Shown here: piece by piece, positions 10,990 through 21,880 of the stretch | Layout of the letters: the number at the start of each line of letters is the position of its first letter | Numbering within the stretch: position 1 is the stretch's first letter | Assembly: GCF_002878395.1 (NCBI RefSeq) | Contig: NC_061121.1 | Location: 17,721,876-17,785,875 of the forward strand | Direction: 5' to 3' | DNA from: Capsicum annuum | Lineage: Eukaryota; Streptophyta; Magnoliopsida; Solanales; Solanaceae | Length of the DNA: 64,000 bases | Notes under the pieces: model-generated | What the model was told of the DNA's origin: nothing | The model's database searches: none | Seen by the model: only the letters and a program-made list of their open reading frames with translations | Translations under genes and position numbers: made by a program

Positions 10990-12218
10990 TTTTCCTGAGT
11001 TGTCCATCGGAAATAACTTCTCTCCCTTATTTGAGTTGAGAGTCTAGTAGAAACAGTTTCTCTACCTTTCTCGAACCAACGTCAGAAACATTTGTAAGGT
11101 TTATCAAAACAATCTCTTTGTTTCTAAGATAAATAAAAGTAATATCCGCACACACTCGTGTATTATTTTATTACTATATATAAGGGAGAATAAAAATTTT
11201 GGTTGTCCTCACACGAAAATTTATGGTATGAAAATCTTACATGTAGCATTTCTTTGTCATAATTCTCCTTTTAAGATTTTGCACATGAACCTTTGTAATT
11301 GGTTGAATTTCTTTTTGATTTTATTAAAATATTTTCTTCATCATCTTAAAATATTTGTTACATTTCACTTTTGAAGATCAAATTATATTAACTTTAATCA
11401 ATATTTTTCTTAAAAAATATTATTATGTTGATATAATCATCAAAAATAAGTCATGTCTTTTGAAAGATAAAATGATAAAATTTGAACAATTTTTGAAGAC
11501 AATCTTTTTCTTACCTCCAAAGCATAAAGGATCTTGAGATTTTGATAGTTCTCGCAGTTTTTTTTTTTTTTTGATATTTTAATTTTTTGGTGAAATAAAA
11601 TTACTACACATGATAATTAATTAGTATTTTTTATTACATATTTTCATTTTCGCCTTTATTCCACTTCAAAAAGATCATTCCACTTGGATTTTTATAATTG
11701 GTTTCTTCTTGCCACATGTTAGATTACTATTTAATGGAAACTCCTTTTATTTTAAATCAACAATATTAAATTTAACTTTTCCAACAAATTAAAGTTTTCA
11801 ATGCTTTCAACTACAATCTCATAGTTCTTTTTGATATTATAGTATAGTAAATAATATCTTGTATTTATTATTTCTCGTAGTGGACATGAAAAAGTATAAA
11901 ACAATAATTAAAATGGGACGAATAAGCTACTCTTGTAAAGGGCGTGTAAAAAATAAACATAATAAGTAAATAGAAATGATCTTCTCCGAAATGTAATTGT
12001 TAAATATTTTAAATTATGTCCTTATATAAAATATTGAATTACTTGTAACCTTTCGATATATTCTAATTCTCTAATAATATCTTCTTCCTCATAAATATTT
12101 TTTATTTTTTTTAAATTATCTAATTATGTGATTAAAAAATCTAATAATTATAGAAACTTATCAACAAAACCTATTTAACAAATCATTAGATATACTAATT
12201 ATAAAATTTAAAATATAT
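10990..12218. other. SINE debris, then AT-rich intergenic sequence
   Basis: Two partial SINE 5' segments (CATCGGAAATAACTTCTCTC near 11008 and GAGAGTCTAGTAGAAACAG near 11038) are followed by about 1 kb of AT-rich sequence. I see no gene, RNA or structured repeat in the latter. Confidence 0.4.
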
Positions 12219-12503
12219 AAAGTAACATACTTAAGTATTAAATTATAAAAAATAGCAACACTTTTATCAAATTATATTTTGTAGCATGTGTATTTGTATG
12301 TATTTGTATTTTTGTATCAACAGTTTGCAAAAATACAAAATACATATCGATCATAAGGGCAATAAAAATTATATGTATTTGTATTTTTGTAGCAACAGTT
12401 AGCAAAAATACAAAATACAACTTGTTATATTATGTAATTATGAAACTGTTGCTATGAAACTCATAATTAAGAGGATAAGTATGTTATTTCTGAATTTTGC
12501 CCA
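12219..12503. mobile_element. MITE, tandem copy 1
   Basis: Ends AAAGTAACATACTT and AAGTATGTTATTT are inverted repeats. The interior contains a palindromic GTATTTGTATTTTTG...CAAAAATACAAAATAC block present twice. Open frames here arise from this palindrome and are not genes. Confidence 0.6.
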
Positions 12504-12515
12504 TAGGAAATACAT

Positions 12516-12790
12516 AAAGTAGCATACTTAAGTATTAAATTACAAAAAATAGCAACACTTTTATCAAATTACATTTTGTAGCATATGTATTTGTATTTTT
12601 GTAGCAACAGTTTGCAAAAATACAAAATACATATCGATCGTAAGGGAAGCAAAAATCATTTGTATTTGTATTTTTGTAGCAACAGTTTGCAAAAATACAA
12701 AATACAACTTACTATATTATGTAATTATGAAACTGTTTCCATGAAACTCATAATTAAGAAGAGAAGTATGCTATTTTTGAATTTTGCCCA
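12516..12790. mobile_element. MITE, tandem copy 2
   Basis: A near-identical second copy of the preceding element, 12 bp away in the same orientation, with ends AAAGTAGCATACTT and AAGTATGCTATTT. Confidence 0.6.
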
Positions 12791-13650
12791 ATTCTAATTC
12801 CATGAAAAATTGAAAAATGTTTCGACGTAGCTTTTCATATTTCCTGATTTCAATTTGTTCGTGTTACTTTTCGTTTTAGGTTGTTTCGAATGACAATGTT
12901 TAATATCACAAAATTAAAAGATATTTAAGTACATTCTACGTATCTTTAATTTAAGACGACACGATTTTAAAATTTTATTTACTTTTTTAAACTCCGCGTC
13001 AAGTCAAAATCAGAGGTTATAGCTTAAGGGGTTCACATGAACTCTGTACTTTTTATGCAGAGTAATTTAATTTTGTAAAACTTACATAAATCTCAACAAG
13101 TTTATCCCTAATTACTCCCTATCCCAACTCTTTGCTATATTACAAATAATTTCTTATTTTGCAATTTTTGGATACATTAGTAGCATTTTTGGATACATAA
13201 TTTTGAACATAGTTAATTCCTCCATTTTTGCTCAAATACATAATTAGCATCCAAATGCATACTTTTAAAGTTGAGATACATAATTTTGATTATTGAGATA
13301 CATCATTTCTGAAACTATTTAGTCGAGATATGTAATACATTAACTAGACTAAAGGGAGATAAATAATTAAAATTATGTATCCGAAAATTTATATGTTTGT
13401 GGATGTATCCGACTGTTTAAAAAAAAATTTAGGTAACTAATAAAAAGGATAGAAATTTTATGTAATTTGGTAAAAATAATTTATGATGTTTTGTAATTTT
13501 TTTCTTTAATTTTATGTGTAAAAATCCGCTAAAGTTATAATAAACAACAGATGTGAATTCATAAATTTAAAATATAATGAGTTTAATGTCAAAAAATCGT
13601 AAAGATTGTAGTCATACGACTAAAATTCTAGATTTGTGTTCAACTGAACT
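12791..13650. other. Intergenic, AT-rich
   Basis: No gene seen. The part at 13115-13500 has GGATACAT/GAGATACAT words repeated several times, which suggests a decayed MITE without clear ends. Confidence 0.35.
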
Positions 13651-15200
13651 CACACAAATAAATTGATATTGACATGCATTTGAGTGCATATTTGACATCT
13701 CAATAATGAAATCACAGGCTACTAACACGCAACGTCGACATGTTCTTACATACCTAAGTGATTTATTTCTATCTAATTCAACATCACTTTTTCTTTAAGC
13801 CATCATGGAAATCCAATTTGCTCATGTATAATAACTTGCAAATCACGTAGGAGATGTAAATGGATTAGGCAAGTTGACATGATCAATTTTGATTGAAAAA
13901 AGGATGTAAACAACATTAAGCAAGGTCAGTCCGATGAACTCTAACCGAAAATACTGGTGAAGAGAAGAATCGATCCCAGATTTGTCATATGAAAAACCAT
14001 CCAACCAACTCAACCAACATTTGCGAATGTCTTTATATTTCTATCATACATCTTTGTCAAATTACAATTTTTTTTTTTCTCTAAGAATGTAGCATTTTTA
14101 TTATGGGCTAGGACTACGGCAATGCCGTGGTGTAACGCAACACTAGTTGGTCATTAGTCAACAGTTCACAAAGGCCTCAAGATCCTGCCAGACTAAATAT
14201 TACATGATTTAAGTTATATTAAACTGACAATGGATTGATTGTTTTAGAATTTGGCATAATTAATGAATAATGGTTAAACCTTTTATAATAAGTGACTTAC
14301 AATTATTTAATTTTAAGTTAGAGTTTAAGTTTTATGCATTGTCAGTGTACAAAATATTCTACATTATTAGGTAAATTTGACCTGCTACTGCAGGTTATTC
14401 AATTTTTTACATAAAAATTGAAAAGGAAAAAATTGGATAACATACAATAGCAGATCAAGTTTAGTGATATGGTAGAATATTTTGTACATTGACAGTGCAC
14501 ACAACTTAAATTCTTTAATGTTAATTGAATTGAATTACCTTCAATTGATCTCTTTTAAACGACTTGATCATGTAAGTACAGTTTTTTTCACGTCAGTAAT
14601 TCATAAAACTTAAACTCAATTGAAAATTTTGAATTAGACGTGCTACTTTGAAATCTAATGGTGTTTTTTTGTAGCAGTCCAGGGGCTTGGTTTACCTTTC
14701 TTTAGACACACGGAGCCGTTTGCTTTGCACACTCTTCTGCTTCAATCACATTTGCTTGGTGCTAGAACCTTATTCACAAAGATGTTTTTGCTGGAGGTTA
14801 AAAGTGAAGAAAAAAACCAAACAAGAAGACCGAACATTGATAAATAAATATTCATGTGTTTACACTAAATTTAATTGATGTATATATGGGTGATCTACAT
14901 TTATTGATTTGATATAAATATTCGATGCGGAGGATAAGTGGCTACAAGTATGTTGCTCGTCAACTCTTCCTCGTGTTCAAATACAATCACTTCACTTATT
15001 AAGGATTTTTAATTCACGTGATGTTCGATATTCGTATTGAAGTTTGACTAAATTTGAATACGTATGTTTTGTGCTCCCGAAGGATTTTTTACTTTACAGG
15101 GACATTATTATGGATCTTTAAGTTCTATATAGGAAAAATGTTTTTGAACTGTCAGCATTATTTTTGGTTGAAAATGCATAATTCAATGAATACACAATTT
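13651..15200. repeat. Tandem duplication, unit A (unknown content)
   Basis: Colinear with unit B (15240-18022). Shared blocks in order include CACACAAATAAATTGATA, GTGCATATTTGACATCTCAA, GGTGTAACGCAACACTAGTT, TTTGCTTTGCACACTCTTCT, GATCTACATTTATTGATTTG and TTTTTGAACTGTCAGCAT. Unit A carries a MITE absent from B. I recognise no protein or RNA in the unit. The 63-codon frame at 14687 does not continue in unit B. Confidence 0.85.
14321..14514. mobile_element. MITE inserted only in unit A
   Basis: About 194 bp with long imperfect inverted ends (GAGTTTAAGTTTTATGCATT / reversed GAATTTAAGTTGTGTGCACT, both followed by GTACAAAATATTCTAC). At the equivalent place in unit B (about 15765) the insertion is missing. 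TTA-like flanks suggest a Tourist/Harbinger type. Confidence 0.7.
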
Positions 15201-15984
15201 GTATATAGCTGAACTTTTAGATCCCCATCTAATTAAAACCACACAAATAAATTGATACTAATTGATTTGACATGCGTTTGAGACTTTGAGTGCATATTTG
15301 ACATCTCAATAGTGAAATTCCAATCCGTTCATGTGTAATAATTCACAAATCACGTAAAAAATGTAAATGCATTAGACAAGTTTGATATGATCAATTCTGA
15401 TCGAAAAGAAAGTAAACAACATCAAGCAAAACCAGTGTGATGAACTCTGCCTGAAATTAAAAAACTGCTCGTGGAAAGAATCAATCCCAGAGCTTCCATA
15501 TAAGAAAATCATCCAATCAACTCAACCAACCTTTGCGAATGTTTTTCTCAAGAATGTAGTAGCATTTTTATTATGGGCTATGGCAATGCCGGGGTGTAAC
15601 GCAACACTAGTTGGTCACTTGTCAACAGTTCACAAAGGATTAAATATTAGAGGATTTAAGGTATATTAAACTGACAATGGATTGATTGTTTTATAATTTT
15701 GTCATAATTAATTAATAATGGTTAAATCTTTTATATTAAGTAACTTATTATTTAATTCTAAGTTATCACTTCATGTTAATTGAATTGAATGAATAAGTAC
15801 AATTTTTTTACATCAGTAATTCATAAAACTTAAACTCAACTAAAAATTTTGAATTAGATCGCACTACTTTGAAATTTGATAATGTTTTTTGCAGTAGCCC
15901 AAGGGATTGGTTTACCTTTGGACATGCGTCATTTGCTTTGCACACTCTTCTTCTTCGGTCATATTTGTGTGGTGCTAGAAACTT

Positions 15985-17333
15985 AAAAATAAATTAATAG
16001 TAAAGGATTCTTTAAAAACTTCTCTACCTACTTGAGGTAGTGGTAAGGTTTGTGTACCCCTACCCTCCTCATATCTCACTTAGGGAATTTCACTGGGGTG
16101 AAAATCAATCGAGCACCTCCTTAATATTGAGCAACAATCATTCCCCCCTTTTTACTATGTAATACCTATTTTACCCTTAATATTTTTAATCTTCTGTTTA
16201 TATAATATTTTTTATATTATATATATTTATCTTTCATAACCGATGTATTTATCATTTTTATTTAAATTCATTTACATTATTAGTAAATTCTTTTATAAAT
16301 TAATTACAAAATTTAATGGTATTTTTTACCTTCAAAATTTTTATATTATAGGTATTAAGTATGTATGTGTGTATATATAATTATGTATGTAGATGCATAT
16401 TTTGATTCACTCTTGTTTTTTAATATTTCTACTATATAGAAGAGGTGGTTTCGACCACCTCTCATTCAATTACCAAAAAACCTCTCCATCCCACTTAAGT
16501 ACAACTTAAATTATCTAAATACATATTAAAATAACATATGTTGAACTCATGTTAGATTCCGGATAAATCCTAGAAAACATATGCAATCCTTTTATTGAAA
16601 AATTTTATTTAAATATATCAAGAATGAAAAGATAAATAAACATCTTAATGTTGGGCCCGTGCTGACACGGGCCATGCTCCTCTAGTTTATATAGATAAAC
16701 GAGTTTTAGTTGTCAATATGAATTATTTTGTAAATTGTAATTTAAAATTCATTAACAATAATCATTTGATTTGTAATAAATATAGATCTACAATAACACC
16801 ATACCCAATGAAATTCACTAAGTGATGTGTGTGGAGGGTAGGGGCATGCAAACCTTACCACTACCGTGGGGAGGTAGAGAAGTTATTTTCGAAGAACCCT
16901 CGACTATTAATTAATTTGTATTACATGCATTGAAATATATTTATAAAAATACAATTACCTATTATTTTCACGTATAAATAGATATTAGAATTTTTAATTT
17001 TAATAAAAATAATTTTTATTATTTTGCTCATTTATTTCGCTATAGAATGTCATTAACTTATATACTCAATTAATATTTCTCACTTTTATTTTTTCATCTA
17101 AAAATTACCTTTAGCTTTTTATAGAAAATATGTTATATGGATTAAAAAATAAAAATTTTGTTTATAATAAATTTTATTTAAAAAAAATATTCAAATGTTG
17201 ATATAAATACAAGGGTAAAGTAGGTGTTTTGAAAAATCAAATAAGAAAAAGAAGGAAAAATATTTATTGTTCAAAGTTGAGGGAGGTGTTTAATTTTTAC
17301 AACAAAGTTCGGGGGTGCAAATAATTTTAACCC
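15985..17333. mobile_element. Fold-back / MULE-like element, copy 2, left arm truncated
   Basis: Follows copy 1 from just before the inner SINE to the right end (AATTTTAACCC at 17323-17333). The outer left arm is missing. It lacks the hAT MITE of copy 1 but contains a Helitron that copy 1 lacks. SINE blocks lie at about 16018-16100 (+) and 16792-16895 (-). Confidence 0.8.
16426..16685 (+). mobile_element. Short non-autonomous Helitron
   Basis: 260 bp starting TTTCTACTATATAG and ending ...CTCCTCTAG. Just before the end is a perfect hairpin GGCCCGTG-CTGA-CACGGGCC (16654-16673). It lies between A (16425) and T (16686) with no target duplication. Removing it restores the copy 1 sequence TAATATCTATATAG with one C/T change. 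The 3' hairpin, CTAG end and A^T insertion are the Helitron hallmarks. The usual 5' TC is TT here. Confidence 0.9.
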
Positions 17334-18022
17334 TTTTAAAATATATTTATTAATCAAATTGAAAAAAGAAAAATTATAAAAAAGGAAAATTATACTTTAT
17401 AGTACTTTTCATATAATTTTTGAATAGCTAGATCTTATTAGTATTTTTAAATAAATTAATTTAGTCTAATTTAACTTTGAGACTTATTCAAATTGACTTA
17501 CAAAAAATGAAGAGTGCAATTAAAAGGGAATAAAGAGAAGTAAAAAGCAAAGATGAAGACCAAAAAATTGATAAATAATCATGTGTTTACATTAAATATA
17601 ATTGATGTTTATATGCGTGATCTACATTTATTGATTTGATATAAATATTCATTGCTGAGGAGAAGTGGCAATGTAATAATAACAACTAGTCTCTTTATAT
17701 TATATTTTGGACACAACAAAAGGGTGAGATGTGAAAGAAAGTTGTATATCAACCTAAAAATGGTCCTGCTACAAGTATGTTGCTATCAACTCTTCATTGA
17801 GTTCATATACAATTACTTCACTTTTTATGGATTTTTAATTCAAGTGATTTTCGATGTTCGTATTAAAGTCCGACAAAATTTAAATTTGTGATTTACAAAG
17901 CATCTCAGAGGATTTTATATTTTTCTTTCAAGGAGATTATTAAGGATTTTTAAGTTATATATATGGAGAATGTTTTTGAACTGTCAGCATAGTTTTTGGT
18001 TGAAAATGCATAATTCAATGAG

Positions 18023-19486
18023 TACTATAAATTTCTTATATTGTGTAAATTTTATTCTTTTATAGTTAGCATATAATCTTTCAGAGGATTATCACACTAA
18101 ATACATTTCAAAGTAACTTTTAAATCCTTATGTAATATTATTTTGTTTCGTGCTACCAATATAAATTTTCAAAGTTTTTTATATGGTAATATTTAAAATA
18201 GAAAATAGATTAAAAAATGAAATGCACATTTAAAAAAAAAAAGAATTTATGAAGTGCGTCTCTATATATTTATTGAGATTGAAGCTTATTCTGTTAAGAA
18301 TTTAAGATAAACGAAAATCCTACTCACATTTAAATTACTAAATATTAGGAAAGGACTTTATTATAAGTAAAATTTTGCTCAGATACTAAATATTAGGAAA
18401 GAAAATTATTATAAATAAAAAACTTAATGATATTTAAATTAATAAATATTAGGAGTTACTCTCTGGATCAAATAAGAAAAGATTTGACGATTACAATTTA
18501 ATTGACTATTGAATCTTCAGTATATAAAAATGATTAAATAATTATTTGCGACATAAATTTTTCAAATGGTGAAAAAATCGATTAGCATCTCGTGTTAGAG
18601 CTTCGTTATATTTAAAATAATTTAGAAGATTACATGTTATTGTAATTAAATCAGCTTAACCTGATAGTGTTTACATTAAATTATATAAATTTACTATAGT
18701 TAAGTAATTTTATAAGGTAAGAAATGATCAAAATCTATGTACAGTACATTTCATATGTTTACTGATTTGGTATAAATAGAGATAATTTTGACCAATTCAT
18801 CAGTGTGAACATAATGTGTATTGATGATAGATATAATGAACAATTAATTCATGAGGGGAGTGCCAGTCTGAAATTAAAGCGCCAGTGGCCAAAATTCAAT
18901 TAATCCAGCCTTAAAAATACATATTAAAATATGATATATTTAGAGGTGATAAAATCAGATCATGATAATATAATTTATTTAAATTTAAGTGAATTATTGA
19001 TTCATTCATTTATTAGCTTAGTTCATTTCGATTAAATTTATTTCACCTCATAATCAACAATTGAGATGATGTATAGTTCAACTCGGTAATAGTTCAATTG
19101 GTTGACGATATGAATATTTATCATTTTCGTCAGGCTTTAATTTTTCATGTTGTAGCTTTCATATGAACCGTTTTATTTTATTACCTTATATAATGAGTTT
19201 AATACGCAAATTTATCAGTGATTGATATAATCATTTTATCATATTATTCTATTAATTGATGTTTATTAATAGATATTAAAAAATTATTTAAAGAATAAGT
19301 AATTAATGTTAAGGTAAAACATGAGCATAAAATTATCTTATCTTGATTTGTCAAAAATAACAAGTAAAAATAAAACTCAAATTAGGAAAATAGTGACAAG
19401 TAAATCCGAACAATACTTCTTCCGTCGAACAATACTTGTCCACTATTGATTTGACAATATATTAAAAAATAATAAGATAGTTTTAC
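18023..19486. other. Intergenic, AT-rich, distal RNase upstream region
   Basis: No gene or clear transposon end seen. The sequence is strongly AT-rich. Confidence 0.35.
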
Positions 19487-19529
19487 TATATTTTTCCTAT
19501 AAATAAATAACCCAAAATCACTTTATCAA
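19487..19529 (+). repeat. Upstream copy of 43-bp promoter repeat
   Basis: Identical to 19698-19740, which contains the TATA box of the RNase gene. It carries its own CCTATAAATAAATA, 211 bp further from the start codon. Confidence 0.9.
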
Positions 19530-19559
19530 AAAAAGTAAAAATATAATCCACATGCTTTA

Positions 19560-19567
19560 GAATATCC
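19560..19567 (+). promoter_or_regulatory. P1BS-type PHR1 binding site
   Basis: GAATATCC fits GNATATNC, the site bound by PHR1-type MYB factors in phosphate-starvation genes. It lies about 150 bp upstream of the proximal TATA box. The motif has only six fixed bases, so chance occurrence is possible. Confidence 0.5.
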
Positions 19568-19697
19568 CAAAAATCAATAATTGGATCTTCTCAAATTGTC
19601 AACATCAGAAAGATTAATATAAGTGGGCAAATCCAAATCAGAATACAATATCAAGCTCCTCAATTTCACACATTAAAAGTTAATCTGTTCACATCTT

Positions 19698-19740
19698 TAT
19701 ATTTTTCCTATAAATAAATAACCCAAAATCACTTTATCAA
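19698..19740 (+). promoter_or_regulatory. Core promoter of RNase gene (TATA at 19709-19716)
   Basis: TATAAATA lies 92 bases before the ATG at 19808, giving a predicted leader of about 60-70 bases. It lies within the downstream copy of the 43-bp repeat. Confidence 0.6.
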
Positions 19741-19807
19741 TCAAGTATCAATCCACAATCATTTTGATTTCCACAAAGAAAAAAGTTTCAATTTTATAAG
19801 AAAAAAA

Positions 19808-21668
19808 ATGGCTTCAAATTCAGCCACTTCACTGTTCTTGATTTTTTTCATTATTACACAGTGTTTATCAGTCCTCAATGCTGCTAAAGATTTTGACTTT
19901 TTCTACTTTGTTCAACAGGTACACATCCAATTTGTTTAGTTGATTATTTTTTTCTTTTTTTAGTTTATCAACACTTTCCAAAGTTAAGCGTGGTTAAGCG
20001 ACGTACTGCGACGGGTGACTCCTGAGAAGTCCTCGTGTTGCAACGCTCCAAATTTCTCAGACCCCACTCTGTGAGATTACATCGAGTATGTTGTGTATCT
20101 CATTAAGTGTGGTCTAGGGAGGATATGAAATACGAAGAATTTATCCTATCTTTTGTAGGGTAGGGTAGAGAGACGGTTTTCGATAGAAATTGTTTTTAAT
20201 AGATATATGTTTTTTTTTCTTTTATGCAGTGGCCAGGATCATACTGTGACACTAAACAGAGTTGTTGCTACCCTACAACTGGAAAACCAGCAGCAGATTT
20301 TGGAATCCATGGACTTTGGCCTAATTACAATGATGGCAGTTACCCATCAAACTGTGATACAAACAATCCTTATGATCAATCTCAGGTACACAATATATAT
20401 TCTAAAGAAACTTATTATTCTATTTGCCGTCTCCATAGGCGAATCCAAGATTTAAGTTTGTGGTCAATCATTAGGTTTTTAGTGACGCATTCAGAATTTG
20501 AATTTTCACTATTTATGTATTATTTGTGTTTAAATACTAGGTTCAACAGAACTCAGAAAAATTCAGGGACGGATCTTAAAAGGGGTTCAACTGAATCACT
20601 TTCGCTAGAAAATCATAGTTACAAAGTATGGCAAAAAATGATTTCTTTAAAGTTATATATGAAGTGTTGAACCCCATTGGCATAAGAAAAGACACCAGTG
20701 GTTCAATTGAGTCCCTTTCGCCAGAAAATTAGACTGCACAAACAGGACAAAAACGAATGTTCTTCATTATATATGAATGAGTAAAGCATCTAGTACCCTA
20801 AACTATCACCAACCTTTTTGAACTAAATTTTAGCATATTTTAGTCATCCTTTTTAGCTGATGTGACACCTTTTGTCAACGTTTTAAGCTGACGTGGCACC
20901 TTTGACATGTAATAAAGGTGTCACGTCAACACAAAAGGGTGACAAAAATACGTTAAAATTGAGTTCGGGGATAGTAGGACCTTTGTAAAGTTGGAATGTG
21001 TCGTAGCAACTTTGGTTATAGTTCGGGGTACTGGATGCTTATATCTATATGAATTGTTGAATTCTCTTTTACAAGAAAAGACTCTAGTGTTGTGATAAAC
21101 GAGGTTCAAAATTTTGCTTTAAATCACAGGTTCAACTCGTAAGTGCAACAATACAACATTTTTTGGATCCCCTTGTATGAATTTCTGACTTTACGTTATA
21201 GTTAAGTTAAAGAACTCACGCAAGTTGTTGAATTTCACTATGCAGATATCTGACCTAATAAGCAGAATGGAACAAACTTGGCCAACACTAGCATGCCCAA
21301 GTGGTAGTGGCTCAACATTTTGGTCACATGAATGGGAAAAACATGGCACTTGTGCTGAATCTGTTTTCACAAACCAACATGCCTACTTCAAAAAGGCACT
21401 TGATCTCAAGAATCAAATTGATCTTTTGTCAATTCTTGAGGGTGCTGGAATTCACCCCGATGGCGGTTCCTATGACTTGGTCGACATTAGAAATGCAGTT
21501 AAAAGCGCGATTGGATACACTCCTTGGATCCAATGTAATGTAGATGAGTCCGGTAATAGCCAGTTATACCAGGTTTATTTCTGTATCGATGCCTCGGGTT
21601 CACTCATCGAGTGTCCTATTTTCCCTAGAGGGAAATGTGGCTCAAGCATTGAGTTCCCAACATTCTAA
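19808..21668 (+). CDS. S-like ribonuclease T2 (RNase LE/NE type), 3 exons
   Basis: Exons 19808-19918, 20230-20385 and 21246-21668, with GT-AG introns at codon borders, give 229 residues. This equals the usual length of tomato RNase LE (about 230). Residues 1-25 form a signal peptide ending in VLNA, and mature sequence starts at KDFDFFYFVQQ. CAS I is FGIHGLWP with His64. CAS II is SHEWEKHGTC with His117, Glu118 and His122, the full T2 catalytic set. Ten or so Cys residues, including SCCYP and WIQCNV, fit the conserved disulfides. There is no HDEF or KDEL tail, so secretion is expected. T2 RNases cut single-stranded RNA through a 2',3'-cyclic phosphate. The LE class is known to be induced by phosphate starvation, senescence and wounding. 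No lesion is visible. Intron 1 holds SINE fragments and intron 2 a MITE and a hAT fragment. It lacks the stylar-specific hypervariable features of S-RNases. Identity with LE is from memory. Confidence 0.95.
20055..20187. mobile_element. Two SINE fragments, tail to tail, in RNase intron 1
   Basis: The forward 3' end fragment (CAGACCCCACTCTGTGAGATTACA, then GTATGTTGTG) at 20058-20097 meets a reverse-strand TS SINE (GTGGTCTAGGGAGGATATG ... GGTAGAGAGACGGTTTTCGA) at 20109-20187. Confidence 0.6.
20560..20700. mobile_element. hAT-like fragment in RNase intron 2
   Basis: CAGGGACGGATCTTAAAAGGGGTTCAA resembles the left end of the hAT MITEs found elsewhere here. A related GGTTCAATTGAGTCCCTTTCG motif repeats at 20700. 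No right terminus identified. Confidence 0.4.
20784..21040. mobile_element. MITE in RNase intron 2
   Basis: 257 bp with 23-bp near-perfect inverted ends, AAGCATCTAGTACCCTAAAC... and, reversed, AAGCATCCAGTACCCCGAAC. The interior holds an inverted pair around GATGTGACACC / GGTGTCACGTC. No clear target duplication. Confidence 0.75.
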
Positions 21669-21880
21669 GTTAATTGTTCATTAGCCTCATTTCATATGGT
21701 TCAATTTGTTGTTTTTCGTTTGTACTATTTCTTGTTTACTACTGTTATACAAGTTTTAATCGTTGGAAAAATATATGTTTTCTTTGGAGCAATAACATAT
21801 TATTGAATTTTAAATATCTGAAGTTTCAAATGGGACAACTCAATAGACAAAATGTCATAATCGAATTGATATGCACGGCT

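Larger units (their letters stand above)
15240..18022. repeat. Tandem duplication, unit B, split by a transposon
   Basis: Second copy of the unit at 13651-15200. Homology runs from 15240 to about 15985 and resumes about 17500-18022. The gap is filled by a left-truncated fold-back element. The 79-codon frame at 17652 has no counterpart in unit A. Confidence 0.85.

Noticed and set aside
12238..12797. Frames of 60-70 codons on both strands with repeated YFVFL / LYLYFCSNSLQKYK text
   Set aside because: They arise from the palindromic interior of tandem MITEs.
19808..21668. Self-incompatibility S-RNase
   Set aside because: Sequence wording and length match S-like RNase LE/NE, with SINE/MITE-bearing introns at codon borders; no S-locus F-box gene seen nearby.
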